In this document: positions 16,405-25,021 of the stretch, piece after piece
Layout: every line of letters starts with the position of its first letter
Position numbering within the stretch: the stretch's first letter is position 1
Assembly: GCA_021414065.1 (NCBI GenBank)
Contig: JAIOPE010000174.1
Location: 1 to 38,146, forward strand
Origin: Planctomycetota bacterium
GTDB lineage: Bacteria > Planctomycetota > JAJSAM01 > JAJVHW01
Length of the DNA stretch: 38,146 bases
Direction of reading: 5' to 3'
Position numbers and translations under genes: made by a program
The notes under the pieces: generated by a model
Told to the model about the DNA's origin: nothing
The model's input: the letters and a program-made list of their open reading frames with translations, nothing else
The model's database searches: none

Positions 16405-17217
16405 ATGAAGAAGCTCCTGGTCGTGGGCGGCGTGGTCGCGGTGCTCGTCGCGATCGGCGCGGCGGTGCTGCTGACGAACCTCGGCGCGGTGATCTGCGCG
16501 GCGGTGGAACGCTTCGGGTCGGAGGCGACGCAGACGAAGGTGACGCTCTCGCACGCGGACGTCTCGCTCTCGACCGGCGCCGGCTCGCTCAAGGGGCTGA
16601 CGGTCGGAAACCCAGACGGGTTCTCGTCCCCGTCGGCGATGTCGATCGGCGACGTGACGATGCAACTCGACACGTCCTCGGTGACGAGTGAGACGATCGT
16701 CGTGAAAGAGGTCGTGATCGTCGCGCCGCAGGTGACGTACGAGGTGAGCGGCACGCTGAAGAGCAACATCGGGGTCATCCAGGACAACGTCGAAGCGTAT
16801 GGCCGGTCGCGGAACGCGGGCGGTGGCGGGAAGGCCGGACGCGGCAACGGCAAGGGGCCCGGGGACGGCACGTCCGGCGGAGCTGACGCGGGCGGATCGT
16901 CGAAGCGGTTCATCATCGAGCACCTGTGGGTGCGCGGCGGCAAGGTGACGCTCTCCGCGCCCGTCGCGGGGCAGGTGAAGTCGGTGGACATGCCGGAGAT
17001 CCACCTGACGAACGTCGGGCGCGACACGGGCGGCGCGACGGCGGAGCAGCTCGTCGTGCAGATCATCGAGGCGATCGCGGACTCTTCGTTGCGGGCCGCC
17101 ACGATCGGAGGTCTGGAGCAGCAGGGCAAGGCGCTCCTCAGCGGCGTCAAGGACGCGCTGGGCGGGCTGTTCGGCGGGGGCGGCGAGAAGAGCGAGGACA
17201 AGAAGAAGGGCAAGTAG
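16405..17217 (+). CDS. AsmA-like membrane-anchored protein
   Basis: The product is 270 residues from an ATG with GGAGG seven bases upstream. Residues 4-35 are one long hydrophobic anchor. After it, the sequence VTLSHADVSLSTGAGSLKGLTVGNPDGF, with VTMQLDTSSVTSETIVVKEVVIVAPQVTYE, has the beta-rich pattern of AsmA/YhdP-like domains: sheets that sit in the periplasm and are linked to envelope lipid transport. A Gly/Ser/Lys-rich linker (about 134-165) and a second similar segment follow, then a charged tail. It is shorter than classical AsmA proteins. It is the first host gene right of the element. Confidence 0.65.
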   Translation: MKKLLVVGGVVAVLVAIGAAVLLTNLGAVICAAVERFGSEATQTKVTLSHADVSLSTGAGSLKGLTVGNPDGFSSPSAMSIGDVTMQLDTSSVTSETIVVKEVVIVAPQVTYEVSGTLKSNIGVIQDNVEAYGRSRNAGGGGKAGRGNGKGPGDGTSGGADAGGSSKRFIIEHLWVRGGKVTLSAPVAGQVKSVDMPEIHLTNVGRDTGGATAEQLVVQIIEAIADSSLRAATIGGLEQQGKALLSGVKDALGGLFGGGGEKSEDKKKGK

Positions 17218-17353
17218 CAACGGCGAGGGCGGCGTCGCCACGAGATGCCACCACCGACTGAAGTCGGACTCCCGAACCCGCAGCACGTCTTCGCGGGAGC
17301 GCGCGCCGCAGCACCTCCGCACCGTAGTCCGCACCGGAGTCGCGACGCCGCAC

Positions 17354-19027
17354 CTAACGCACGCCGTAGACCTCGAGCTCCGTCGTAAACGCGAACTCCG
17401 GCGGGTACTGGACGGTGTCGGGCCAGTGGTCCACGTAGGTGAGGCGGACGAAGCGAGCGCGGACGGGGTCGAACGTCACGGTGCGACGGCCGGCCGTGCC
17501 CTGCGCGAACTCGACCTTGCCGACTTCGATGAACTCGCGACCCTCGTTGCTGATCGACACGCGCACGGTCCTCGTCCCGCCGAAGGGCGGCACGCCGAAG
17601 CGAACGGCGTTCAGCCGCGCGGACTTCTCCAGATCGACGGTGACGGTCTTCGGAAAGTTCGACGCCATGCCGGTCGCGAAACAGTGCGTCGCGTCGGGCT
17701 CCCACGAGCCGTCGGTCAGCCCCCGCACGCCCCAGCCGGCGCCGTTGCGGTCGCTCGATTCGTACGCACGGCCGAGGGCGAGGTTCGATCCGGTGGGAAC
17801 GGGGCTCAGGCGGATGAAGGTGTCGGCGCGGACCGCCGCCGACTCCCGGATGCGCTGGTGCAGCCCGTCGTCGAGGGCGAGGAGTCCCTTCACGGCTTCG
17901 TCCACGCCGGGGACGTCGGCCATGGGAAGCCGCACGTTGCGCCAGAGGTCGAAGTAGTTGGTCTCGCGCTTCTGCACGAGGTCGTGGACCGTCTTGCCGC
18001 GCGCGGACGACTTCGCCGGGACGAACGCGCCGCCGGCCAGGTCGCGGGACGCGAAAACCGACGGCTCCGCATCGTCGAACCGGACCTCCCAGTCGCCCAC
18101 GGGGAGGCCCGTCAGCTTCAGCTCCGGCGCGGCGAGCGCGGCCATCCCGCAGGACCGGAACGTGGACTCGGCAGCCGCTGGGACGAAGAACGGCGCCGCC
18201 CGCGGCGTAGAGCAGCGCAGAACGATCTCGTCTCGCGACTTCTCGACGAGCTCGAGGCCCTTGCCGCGTCCGGAGGCGATGTCGAAACTGCCGAGCGGCT
18301 CGACGGGTTCTGCGCCGAGGCCGTTGAGGAGCGCCGCCGCGACGATGTAGTGGCCTTCCTCGTTCGGGTGGACGGAGTCCGGAACGAGCGACGACGTGAA
18401 CCCGGCCTTGCGCCGCGCGGCGAGTTGCTCGCGCATCGGGTGGTGGATGTCCACGAACGCGCATTTCGCGGCCTTCGCGGTCTCGGCGGCCGCGGCGGTG
18501 AGGCCCTCCAGCGTCGTGTCGTAGTCCACGGCCTTCAGGTTCGCGCTGACTTCCATGTCCACACAACCAGGCGACATGACCACGACGCGCACGCCCTTCG
18601 CCTGGAGGCGCTTCACGATGTCGGCGAGCGGTTCCCTGTATGCGGCGACGACTTTCGGGTCGCTCGCGCGATAGCCGCCGTCGTTCATCCCGAAGAAGAC
18701 CGTGACCACCGTGGGCGCGAGCGCGAGGACGTCGCGCTCAAGACGATCGCCGCCGCCCTTCGCGGTGTCGCCGCCCCAGCCGGCGTTGAAGAACCGGACG
18801 TCGAGGTCGGGATAGCGCTGCGCGACGAACTGCGCGACGTAACGCGTCCACATCTGCTGCTGCGTGATGCTGTCGCCGAGGAAGACGACCAGGTCGCCCT
18901 TGCGCAGGAAGAAGGGCTCCGGAGCCGCGTGCGCCAACGACGCACCGCCGGAATCCGAGACGACGAGCGCCGCGAGGACCACGAGGGCGGTCAGGGCCGA
19001 CGGGACGCGGGTCGTCACGCCGCGCAC
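17354..19027 (-). CDS. Secreted SGNH/GDSL hydrolase with C-terminal discoidin-like domain
   Basis: About 557 residues. The start is a GTG at 19027, one base after the upstream stop, or a GTG at 19018; neither has a strong ribosome site. A signal peptide ends near ASLAHA-AP. SGNH blocks are visible: FLGDSIT with nucleophile Ser53, FNAGWGGDT, FFGMND (Asn115) and the Asp-His pair in PDSVHPNEEGH. The last 140 residues (NLALGRAYESSD, then SARLNAVRFGV and RFVRLTYVDHW) resemble an F5/8-type carbohydrate-binding fold. It probably removes acyl groups from an extracellular polysaccharide. It is third in an operon with the HerA-like ATPase. Confidence 0.85.
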   Translation of the reverse strand: MRGVTTRVPSALTALVVLAALVVSDSGGASLAHAAPEPFFLRKGDLVVFLGDSITQQQMWTRYVAQFVAQRYPDLDVRFFNAGWGGDTAKGGGDRLERDVLALAPTVVTVFFGMNDGGYRASDPKVVAAYREPLADIVKRLQAKGVRVVVMSPGCVDMEVSANLKAVDYDTTLEGLTAAAAETAKAAKCAFVDIHHPMREQLAARRKAGFTSSLVPDSVHPNEEGHYIVAAALLNGLGAEPVEPLGSFDIASGRGKGLELVEKSRDEIVLRCSTPRAAPFFVPAAAESTFRSCGMAALAAPELKLTGLPVGDWEVRFDDAEPSVFASRDLAGGAFVPAKSSARGKTVHDLVQKRETNYFDLWRNVRLPMADVPGVDEAVKGLLALDDGLHQRIRESAAVRADTFIRLSPVPTGSNLALGRAYESSDRNGAGWGVRGLTDGSWEPDATHCFATGMASNFPKTVTVDLEKSARLNAVRFGVPPFGGTRTVRVSISNEGREFIEVGKVEFAQGTAGRRTVTFDPVRARFVRLTYVDHWPDTVQYPPEFAFTTELEVYGVR

Positions 19028-19028
19028 G

Positions 19029-21581
19029 TCACTCGGGCCGCTTCCAGGCCGCGACAGCGACGCCGTCGGCGCCGACACGGTGCGGGAGCCACGCGAGCGC
19101 CACACGTTCGACGCCGATGTCGGACTTCTTCGGCGTGACGTCCACGCTGTCCACGACGAGGCTCGCGTCGTCCCACTTCGCCCGGAGCGCCTCGACTTCG
19201 GACTCGATCTGCGTCTGGAGCCCCGTGAGTTGCTGCTGGACGACCTGCAGGCTCTCCTCGGCGCGGTCTACGTCCTCGCTCTGTTGCGCGGAGCGCCCGA
19301 CGCCGCGGGCGGCGCTGGTGGCCTTGCCGATGTTGCCGGCGCTCAACAGCTTTCGACTGCCGAAGAGCGCGCCGAGCATCGCGCTGCCGAAGCTCATCGC
19401 CGTCTGGACCTTCGCCTGCTTGGCTTGCGACGCCTCGCGGGCGACGCGCTCGTTGGCCGTCCGGAGCTTGTGCTCGGCCGTCGCGACCTTCGCCGCGTAC
19501 TTCTGACGGAGCTTCTGCACCTCGAGATCGCGGCGCTCGCGGGCGGCCTGGTGAACGCGGACGAGGAAGTCGCCCTCGGACTCGTTCGGGCGCGACGTCA
19601 AGCCGAGCGCGCCGCACGAGCGGAGGGTCAATTCGCAGGAACGATAGATCCACGCGGCGAGGTCCTTCGACCACGCGGCGTAGCTCCGCGACTGCGACGC
19701 GGGCGACGGCAGCGCCGCGAACGACGCAGAGGCGTCGGGCTGGGGCGAGACCAGGTCGTCGCTCGATTCGAGGACCTCGGACTCCTCCCACGGAGAGCCG
19801 AGGTCGTCGGTGAGGGGCGCGACGATCGCCTCCTTCGCCCACTGATCCACGAGGGGCTTCGTCGAGGCGTAGTGGATGCGCACGAGGCCGAGGAGCGCTG
19901 GGTGGTAGACGATGCGTCCGGTGCCGGGCTGCGCCTTCACGTAGACCTGCACGATGTCGGGCGGGAGAATCGGGCGCGTGCCGCCGGACGGCGCAGGCGC
20001 CGGAACCGGAGCGGAGACGGCCACCGTGATGGCGGTCCGCGAAGGCACGGAAGGCGACGCGACGACGACGACCGCCGCTGCCGGGGCCGCGGCCGCCCAC
20101 GGAGACCCAGCGGGGAGGCCGTATCCGGACGGCGCGGCGGCGGGGGACGCGACGGGCGCGATGCCGCGTCGGACGTCCATCAACTGCTTGATCTGACCGC
20201 GCGTGAGCGGACCCCGGAGGTACGAGAGCGCCCAGCGCGTCTCGAAGAGAACCGGCGCGTCGCGATGCGCGTTGTTCATCAGGAAGACGCGCGGGCCCAG
20301 TCCCGACAGGATCGCCTCGGTGCGGGCGCGATCGAAGACGCGGCCGGACGCCGCAGACGCGCCTTCGAGACCGTCCAGAACGCGGAGCTTGTCGCGTTCG
20401 GTCTGGAGGCGTCCGAGGAACCAGGTGCCGGCGTTCGAGAGCGCCTTGTAGTCGAGGTCCACGGGGTTCTGCGTGGCGAGCACGACACCGAGTCCGAACG
20501 CGCGCGCCTGCTTCAGCAGCGTGAGCATCGGCAACTTCGACGGCGGCATCGCAGTCGGCGGCAGGTAGCCGAAGACCTCGTCCATGTAGAGCATCGCCCG
20601 AAGACTCGACGTGCCGCCCTGCTGCCGCATCCACGCGACCACTTGGTTCAGGAGGAGCGTGACGAAGAACATGCGTTCCGCGTCTTGCATGTGCGCGATC
20701 GACAGGATCGAGACGCGCGGCTTGCCTTCGGGCGTCCAGAGGAGTCGCTGGATGTCGAGCGGTTCGCCGTCCATCCAGGCTTGGAAGCCCGGCGAGGCGA
20801 GCAGATTGTTGATCTGCATCGCGAGCAGGAAGCGGTCCTTCGCCGGGTAGAACGACTCGAGGTCGAGCACGCCGATGCGCTGGAAGGGCGGCGTCTGCAC
20901 GCCGTGGATCAGGCCCGCGAGGTCCACGTCGCGACCCTGCGCCCACTCGGCATAGAGCACGTTCGAGAGCAGGATGTGTTCGCGGCTCCGGATCGGGTCG
21001 GCATCGGTGCCGAGCAGCGAGAGGAGGCCCGAAACGGTGGACTGGACGCGCTCGCGCATGGCGTCGGCGTCGTCCTGCACCTCGAACGGGGGCGCGGTGA
21101 ACGTCTTCAGCACGCAGAGCGGAATGCCGGCGCGGCTGCCGGGCGTGTAGATCGCGATGTCCACGGCGTCGCGGAACTTGGCGACGCGCGAGGGCTCCTG
21201 ATTCCACGCGGCGAGGCCGCGCTTCCAGAGGTCGGCGGTCGCGGCGGCGTGCTGGTCGGGTGTGCGGCCGTTTCGTGCCGCCTCGTCGGCGTCGATCCAC
21301 GGACGGAACGACTGCGGCGCGAGGTCGGGGAACGCGAGGAGGAGGTTGCCGAGGTCGCCCTTCGGGTCGATGACGATCGCTGGGATGCCGTCGATCGCAG
21401 CTTCCTCCAGCATCACGAGCCCGAGGCCGGTCTTGCCGCTGCCGGTCATGCCGACGATCACGGCGTGTGTCGTCAGGTCCTTCGCGTCGTAGAGGACCGG
21501 CTCGTTCCGGCGGGTGCCGGTGCCGGGCTCGTTCACGCCGCCGAGGTAGAAGACGCCGAGCTTCTCGTAGATGGGTTCCAT
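19029..21581 (-). CDS. HerA/FtsK-type ATPase with C-terminal coiled coil, function unknown
   Basis: The product is 850 residues. A Walker A motif, GMTGSGKT, is at 44-51, followed by IDPKGDLGNLL, which is typical of HerA/VirB4-like ATPases. A Walker B-like AMLYMDEVFGYL and a downstream ATQNPVDLDYKALSNAGTWFLGRL sensor region follow. Residues about 470-560 are a Pro/Ala-rich linker. The C-terminal part contains a coiled coil (RRDLEVQKLRQKYAAKVATA) and a Gly/Ala-rich helix. No transmembrane segment or nuclease motif is evident. It begins 14 bases after the UPF0145 gene. Relatives are annotated only as ATP-binding proteins; substrate and partner are unknown. Confidence 0.8.
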   Translation of the reverse strand: MEPIYEKLGVFYLGGVNEPGTGTRRNEPVLYDAKDLTTHAVIVGMTGSGKTGLGLVMLEEAAIDGIPAIVIDPKGDLGNLLLAFPDLAPQSFRPWIDADEAARNGRTPDQHAAATADLWKRGLAAWNQEPSRVAKFRDAVDIAIYTPGSRAGIPLCVLKTFTAPPFEVQDDADAMRERVQSTVSGLLSLLGTDADPIRSREHILLSNVLYAEWAQGRDVDLAGLIHGVQTPPFQRIGVLDLESFYPAKDRFLLAMQINNLLASPGFQAWMDGEPLDIQRLLWTPEGKPRVSILSIAHMQDAERMFFVTLLLNQVVAWMRQQGGTSSLRAMLYMDEVFGYLPPTAMPPSKLPMLTLLKQARAFGLGVVLATQNPVDLDYKALSNAGTWFLGRLQTERDKLRVLDGLEGASAASGRVFDRARTEAILSGLGPRVFLMNNAHRDAPVLFETRWALSYLRGPLTRGQIKQLMDVRRGIAPVASPAAAPSGYGLPAGSPWAAAAPAAAVVVVASPSVPSRTAITVAVSAPVPAPAPSGGTRPILPPDIVQVYVKAQPGTGRIVYHPALLGLVRIHYASTKPLVDQWAKEAIVAPLTDDLGSPWEESEVLESSDDLVSPQPDASASFAALPSPASQSRSYAAWSKDLAAWIYRSCELTLRSCGALGLTSRPNESEGDFLVRVHQAARERRDLEVQKLRQKYAAKVATAEHKLRTANERVAREASQAKQAKVQTAMSFGSAMLGALFGSRKLLSAGNIGKATSAARGVGRSAQQSEDVDRAEESLQVVQQQLTGLQTQIESEVEALRAKWDDASLVVDSVDVTPKKSDIGVERVALAWLPHRVGADGVAVAAWKRPE

Positions 21582-21595
21582 CGGTGGGTCCTGGA

Positions 21596-21943
21596 TCAGA
21601 CGGCGGGGGGCGTGGTGACCGGCTCGACGACGACTGCGGTGCCGTAGGCGAGCACTTCGGTGATGCCCTGGGCGACTTCGTTCGCGTCGTAGCGCATGCC
21701 GACGATCGCATTCGCGCCGAGTTCGCTCGCGTGGCTGACGAGCAACTCGAATGCCTCGCGCCGCGCCTGCTCGCAGAGTTCGGTGTAGATCGAGATGTTC
21801 CCACCGAAGAACGCCTGGAAGCCCGCGCCGATGTTCCCGACGACGCTCCTCGAGCGGACAACGATGCCGCGGACGACGCCGAGGTGCTTCACCACGCGGC
21901 AGCCTGTGATCTCGAACGTCGTGCTCACCCAGCGTGGGTCCAT
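21596..21943 (-). CDS. UPF0145 (YbjQ-like) family protein
   Basis: The product is 115 residues. I chose the ATG at 21943 with AAGGAG about 9 bases upstream; the frame stays open for another 93 codons without a better start. The family pattern is clear: TTFEITGCRVVKHLGVVRGIVVRSRSV, then GGNISIYTELCEQARREAFELLVSHASELGANAIVGMRYD. Members are short homo-oligomeric proteins of unknown function. It heads the operon with the HerA-like ATPase and the SGNH hydrolase. Confidence 0.88.
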   Translation of the reverse strand: MDPRWVSTTFEITGCRVVKHLGVVRGIVVRSRSVVGNIGAGFQAFFGGNISIYTELCEQARREAFELLVSHASELGANAIVGMRYDANEVAQGITEVLAYGTAVVVEPVTTPPAV

Positions 21944-22048
21944 GGTGCGCGCTCCTTCTTGGGGCCGTCGATCGCCGCGCGGCGTCGGGAGCGCCAAGTC
22001 TCGCAGGAGTGAGGGTGAGGAGGAAGGACGCGCTACCTTTCGGCCCCC

Positions 22049-22450
22049 ATGAGCACCACCGGTCCTTCGCGCTTCGACGTCGAGACGCGGTCCTACGAGA
22101 TCGACATCTACGGGCACGTGAACAACGCCGTCTACGCGCAGTGGCTCGAGCACGGGCGGCTCGTGTGGCTGCGAGACCGTGGAATGACCTACACGTCGAT
22201 CCCCGAGACGTTCGGGGTACACATCGTGGTCGTGTCGCTCAAGCTGAACTACCGGATCGAGGTCGAGCTCGGCGCCCGGCTGGCCGTCGTCACGGACGTC
22301 GCGCGGCTCGGGAACAGCTCGTTCACGTTCGCGCAGCGGATCGAGTTCGCCGACGGTCGCCTGTCCGCCGACGCGGAGGTGACGATGGTCTGCACGCGCG
22401 ACGGGCGCTCGGCGCCGATCCCGCCGGATTTCCGCGAAAAACTGATGTGA
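22049..22450 (+). CDS. Hot-dog acyl-CoA thioesterase (4HBT/YbgC-like)
   Basis: The product is 133 residues, a normal length for the family. The signature DIYGHVNNAVYAQWLEHGR (residues 19-37) contains the catalytic Asp19 and the helix that lines the active site. The rest is the expected beta-sheet (VVSLKLNYRIEVELGARLAVVTDV, RIEFADGRLSADAEVTMVC). It hydrolyses acyl-CoA thioesters; the substrate cannot be told. It is divergent from the UPF0145 operon across 105 bases. The start lacks an obvious ribosome site. Confidence 0.88.
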   Translation: MSTTGPSRFDVETRSYEIDIYGHVNNAVYAQWLEHGRLVWLRDRGMTYTSIPETFGVHIVVVSLKLNYRIEVELGARLAVVTDVARLGNSSFTFAQRIEFADGRLSADAEVTMVCTRDGRSAPIPPDFREKLM

Positions 22451-22519
22451 CTTTCGGGGGGTCCCGAACGACCTCTACGGACGGGCGCGCCGTGCGCGCG
22501 CCGGACGGAGAGGAACACG

Positions 22520-23068
22520 ATGCCGATATCGAAGAAGGACACTGCGAGAGACGAGGCGCTGCTGGTGCTGCGCCGCCTGCGTGACGGAATCGATCCGCGG
22601 AGCGGTGCGGAGATCGCTCCCGACCACCTGTGCCAGCGGGCGGACGTCGTCCGCGCGCTGTTCGCCGCGGTGGATGCACTCGAGAGCGTGGGCGCGACAA
22701 GCGAACGCGGCGATGCGCCGACGTTGGGTGGGCCGGCGGTGCTTCGGGCCGACACCGGGCGGCCGTCGAAGCCGCGGCCCCTGCGATCGGGGCAGCCGTG
22801 GAGCGAAGCTGACGACGGTCGGCTCGTCGAGGCGTTCGACGGGGGGGCCGATGAGCGCGAGTTGGCTGCGTTGTTCGGGCGTTCGCGCACGTCGATCCGC
22901 GCTCGGCTCGTGCGACTCGGGCGCGGCGCTCTGCTCGGCGACGGGCCCGCGCCGCGGTACCCAGTGCTTGGCATGGAGGCCCCGCTGGGCGGCGACCACG
23001 GCGTGAACGAAGACGTCGTCGGCGACGTCTCGCAGATGGAGACGATGGAGATCCCGGGGCCGCGGTGA
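22520..23068 (+). CDS. Putative DNA-binding protein, helix-turn-helix-like
   Basis: The product is 182 residues from an ATG preceded by GGAGAGGA. The N-terminus (ARDEALLVLRRLRDGIDPRSGAEI) is a helical segment. The centre is an alanine-rich spacer. Residues about 91-135 (GQPWSEADDGRLVEAFDGGADERELAALFGRSRTSIRARLVRLG) form a Myb/SANT-like helix-turn-helix, with the W....D..L..AF pattern that I associate with unnamed bacterial proteins of this layout. The C-terminal 40 residues are acidic and unstructured. The target is unknown. Confidence 0.65.
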   Translation: MPISKKDTARDEALLVLRRLRDGIDPRSGAEIAPDHLCQRADVVRALFAAVDALESVGATSERGDAPTLGGPAVLRADTGRPSKPRPLRSGQPWSEADDGRLVEAFDGGADERELAALFGRSRTSIRARLVRLGRGALLGDGPAPRYPVLGMEAPLGGDHGVNEDVVGDVSQMETMEIPGPR

Positions 23069-23093
23069 CGGCTTACGCCGTCCGGGCTAGACG

Positions 23094-23897
23094 TCAGCCA
23101 AGGTCGAACACGAGCACGTCGGCCGCGTCGCGGGCGGAAGCGCGCACCTCGGACACGTTCGTAAGCGCGGCGCCGTCGCCCGCGCCGAGGACGTGGACCT
23201 CGTCGCCGTCGAGTCCGTGCACCGCGATCTCGACGCTGCCGGTGGCGACGTGGACCCATCCGTGGCCCCCGCGGCGCAGTGGCACCGCTGCTGTTGCGCC
23301 AGCGTCGATCGTGGCTCGCCACAGGTCGGCGTCGGACGCGATCCGCACGGCGCCGCGGGCGGGCGCCCGGTCAAGCCGCGTGTCGGACGGCGTGCCCGGT
23401 TGCGCGACGGCCGTGCGAGCGGCTTGGGTCCGCGGCGCGTCGCCGGAGGCGGCCAAGACGAACGCGTTCCTGGTTGCGGGGAGCGTCGCTTGCTCGTAGC
23501 CCGCCGCGCCGCCTCGACGCGATGGGAGGAACCAGATCTGGAGGAAGTGGACCGGGGTGTCGGGCGAGGGGTTCCACTCGGAGTGGACGATTCCTGAGCC
23601 GGCGCTCATCCGCTGCACGTCGCCCGGACGGATCACCGACCCGGTGCCGATGCTGTCCTTGTGCTCGAGGGCGCCGTCGAGCACGAGCGAGACGATCTCC
23701 ATGTCGCGGTGGGGGTGCGAGCCGAAGCCCGACGCCGCGCGGACGCGGTCGTCGTTCAGCACGCGCAGGGCCCGGTGGCCGGACCACTGCGGGTCGTAGT
23801 AGTCGCCGAACGAGAACGCGTGGCGGCTGTCGAGCCAGTCGTGGGGCGGCGGGAGAACGGTCCGGCCGCGATCCGAAGCGAGTCTGAGTTGCATCAT
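23094..23897 (-). CDS. Pirin family protein
   Basis: The product is 267 residues, starting at the ATG at 23897 (or 23894). The N-terminal cupin is typical of pirin: HAFSFGDYYDP, GFGSHPHRDMEIVSLVLDGALEHKDSIGTG (metal-binding His and Glu), and VIRPGDVQRMSAGSGIVHSEWNPSP. A second, more divergent cupin follows. Pirins are iron-binding cupins; some bacterial members have quercetin dioxygenase activity and others affect metabolism by binding enzymes. It has its own promoter region with two direct repeats just upstream. Confidence 0.93.
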   Translation of the reverse strand: MMQLRLASDRGRTVLPPPHDWLDSRHAFSFGDYYDPQWSGHRALRVLNDDRVRAASGFGSHPHRDMEIVSLVLDGALEHKDSIGTGSVIRPGDVQRMSAGSGIVHSEWNPSPDTPVHFLQIWFLPSRRGGAAGYEQATLPATRNAFVLAASGDAPRTQAARTAVAQPGTPSDTRLDRAPARGAVRIASDADLWRATIDAGATAAVPLRRGGHGWVHVATGSVEIAVHGLDGDEVHVLGAGDGAALTNVSEVRASARDAADVLVFDLG

Positions 23898-23931
23898 GGA
23901 GGGATCATCGCACCGAGTTCCGATCGCACAA

Positions 23932-23959
23932 GTACGCACCTTCACGATAGGTACGCACC
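23932..23959. promoter_or_regulatory. Direct repeats GTACGCACC x2 upstream of pirin
   Basis: Perfect copies lie at 23932-23940 and 23951-23959, 19 bases apart and about 35-62 bases upstream of the pirin start. The spacing of nearly two helical turns suits a dimeric regulator bound to one face of the DNA. No regulator is identified. The gap 23898-24110 otherwise holds no gene. Confidence 0.4.
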
Positions 23960-24110
23960 CGCGAGTGACCGATGTGCGCGGCCGCCGTCTCGGGGACCGC
24001 GGTCCCGTCGCATCGTGATGCACCGACCGGTTGGGCGCAGCGTCGCGCCGACGTCCGCCTCCGCGCCCGCTTGACTCCGGAGCCTGGGTCGTGTCCAACG
24101 GTGGGGCTCC

Positions 24111-25013
24111 ATGACGAACGAGCCCACGTCCGCAGCCCAGTCCGCCGCTCCGTCGTCGGCCCCCGCGGGGGACCGCACGCCGGTGGTGATCGATCTCGAC
24201 GCGATCGAGAAGACGCACCTCGCCGGGGAGGGGAACTTCCTCTGGAAGCTCCCCCTGCGCGGCGGTTGGGCGGTCCTGAAGGTCTACTTCGGGAGCCGGA
24301 GCCCCTTCCTCTACTGGAAGAAGACGATCGGCAACGTGTTCGTCACCGGCCGCAGCTCGCACATGCCGCGGGCCCGTTGCGCGACCGAGATGGAGTCGAT
24401 CGACCGCTGGGAGCGCGCGGGCTTCCGCTGCTTCCCGCGGTACCCGGAGGTCACGGTCAAGGGCCACCCGCGCGACGGGTACATGGTCTTCGGCTACATC
24501 CCCGGGAAGCACTTCCGCGACTACTTCCGAGATCAGGCGATCCCGGTCGATGAGCGCATGGCGACGTGGCGCCGGTGGCTCCCGGAATGGTGCCGTCGTC
24601 ACCGCACGGCCGTGGACACGAACGACAACTACCTGATCCACGAGAACGGCGACGTGAAGCACGTCATGCTCTGGGAGGGCGGCTTCCTCTACTTCGACTT
24701 CGAGATGGTCTACACGTCGAAGCGGGTGCGGATGCTCGTCGGCCGCGAGATCCTGGCGTACATGAGGTCGTGCGGCCGGTTCTTCGGCGAGGCGCTCTAC
24801 GCTCGCATGATGGACGAACTCGTGGCGCACTACCCCGACAAGGCGCTGCTCCACGCGGCGTGGGAAGCGGCCTACGCTGATCCGAACCGGTTCATGCGCT
24901 TCATCCGACTGCTCGATCGCACCATCAAGCCGTCGAACAAGAAGCGCTGGAGCAAGTACCACGTCGCGCGCGACCTGAAGAAGCGACTCGACGCCGCGTC
25001 GCTGACTCGCTGA
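24111..25013 (+). CDS. Kinase-like protein, lipopolysaccharide-kinase type
   Basis: The product is 300 residues. After a disordered Ala/Ser-rich start of 20 residues comes a small protein-kinase-like fold. WAVLKVYFGSR contains the probable nucleotide-binding Lys, MVFGYIPGKHF is the hinge, and NYLIHENGDVKHVMLWEGGFLYFDFEMVY is the catalytic and metal-binding region (an altered HGD...DFE). The pattern resembles the WaaP/Kdo-kinase group that phosphorylates lipopolysaccharide core sugars. The usual HxD catalytic motif is not canonical, so activity is uncertain. It lies 8 bases upstream of a second kinase-like gene with a very similar C-terminal layout. Confidence 0.65.
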   Translation: MTNEPTSAAQSAAPSSAPAGDRTPVVIDLDAIEKTHLAGEGNFLWKLPLRGGWAVLKVYFGSRSPFLYWKKTIGNVFVTGRSSHMPRARCATEMESIDRWERAGFRCFPRYPEVTVKGHPRDGYMVFGYIPGKHFRDYFRDQAIPVDERMATWRRWLPEWCRRHRTAVDTNDNYLIHENGDVKHVMLWEGGFLYFDFEMVYTSKRVRMLVGREILAYMRSCGRFFGEALYARMMDELVAHYPDKALLHAAWEAAYADPNRFMRFIRLLDRTIKPSNKKRWSKYHVARDLKKRLDAASLTR

Positions 25014-25021
25014 GGACTGCA

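Noticed and set aside
16137..21647. Other long antisense frames over the AsmA, SGNH and HerA genes
   Set aside because: Low-complexity Arg/Pro/Ala translations caused by GC content; the opposite strands encode recognisable families.
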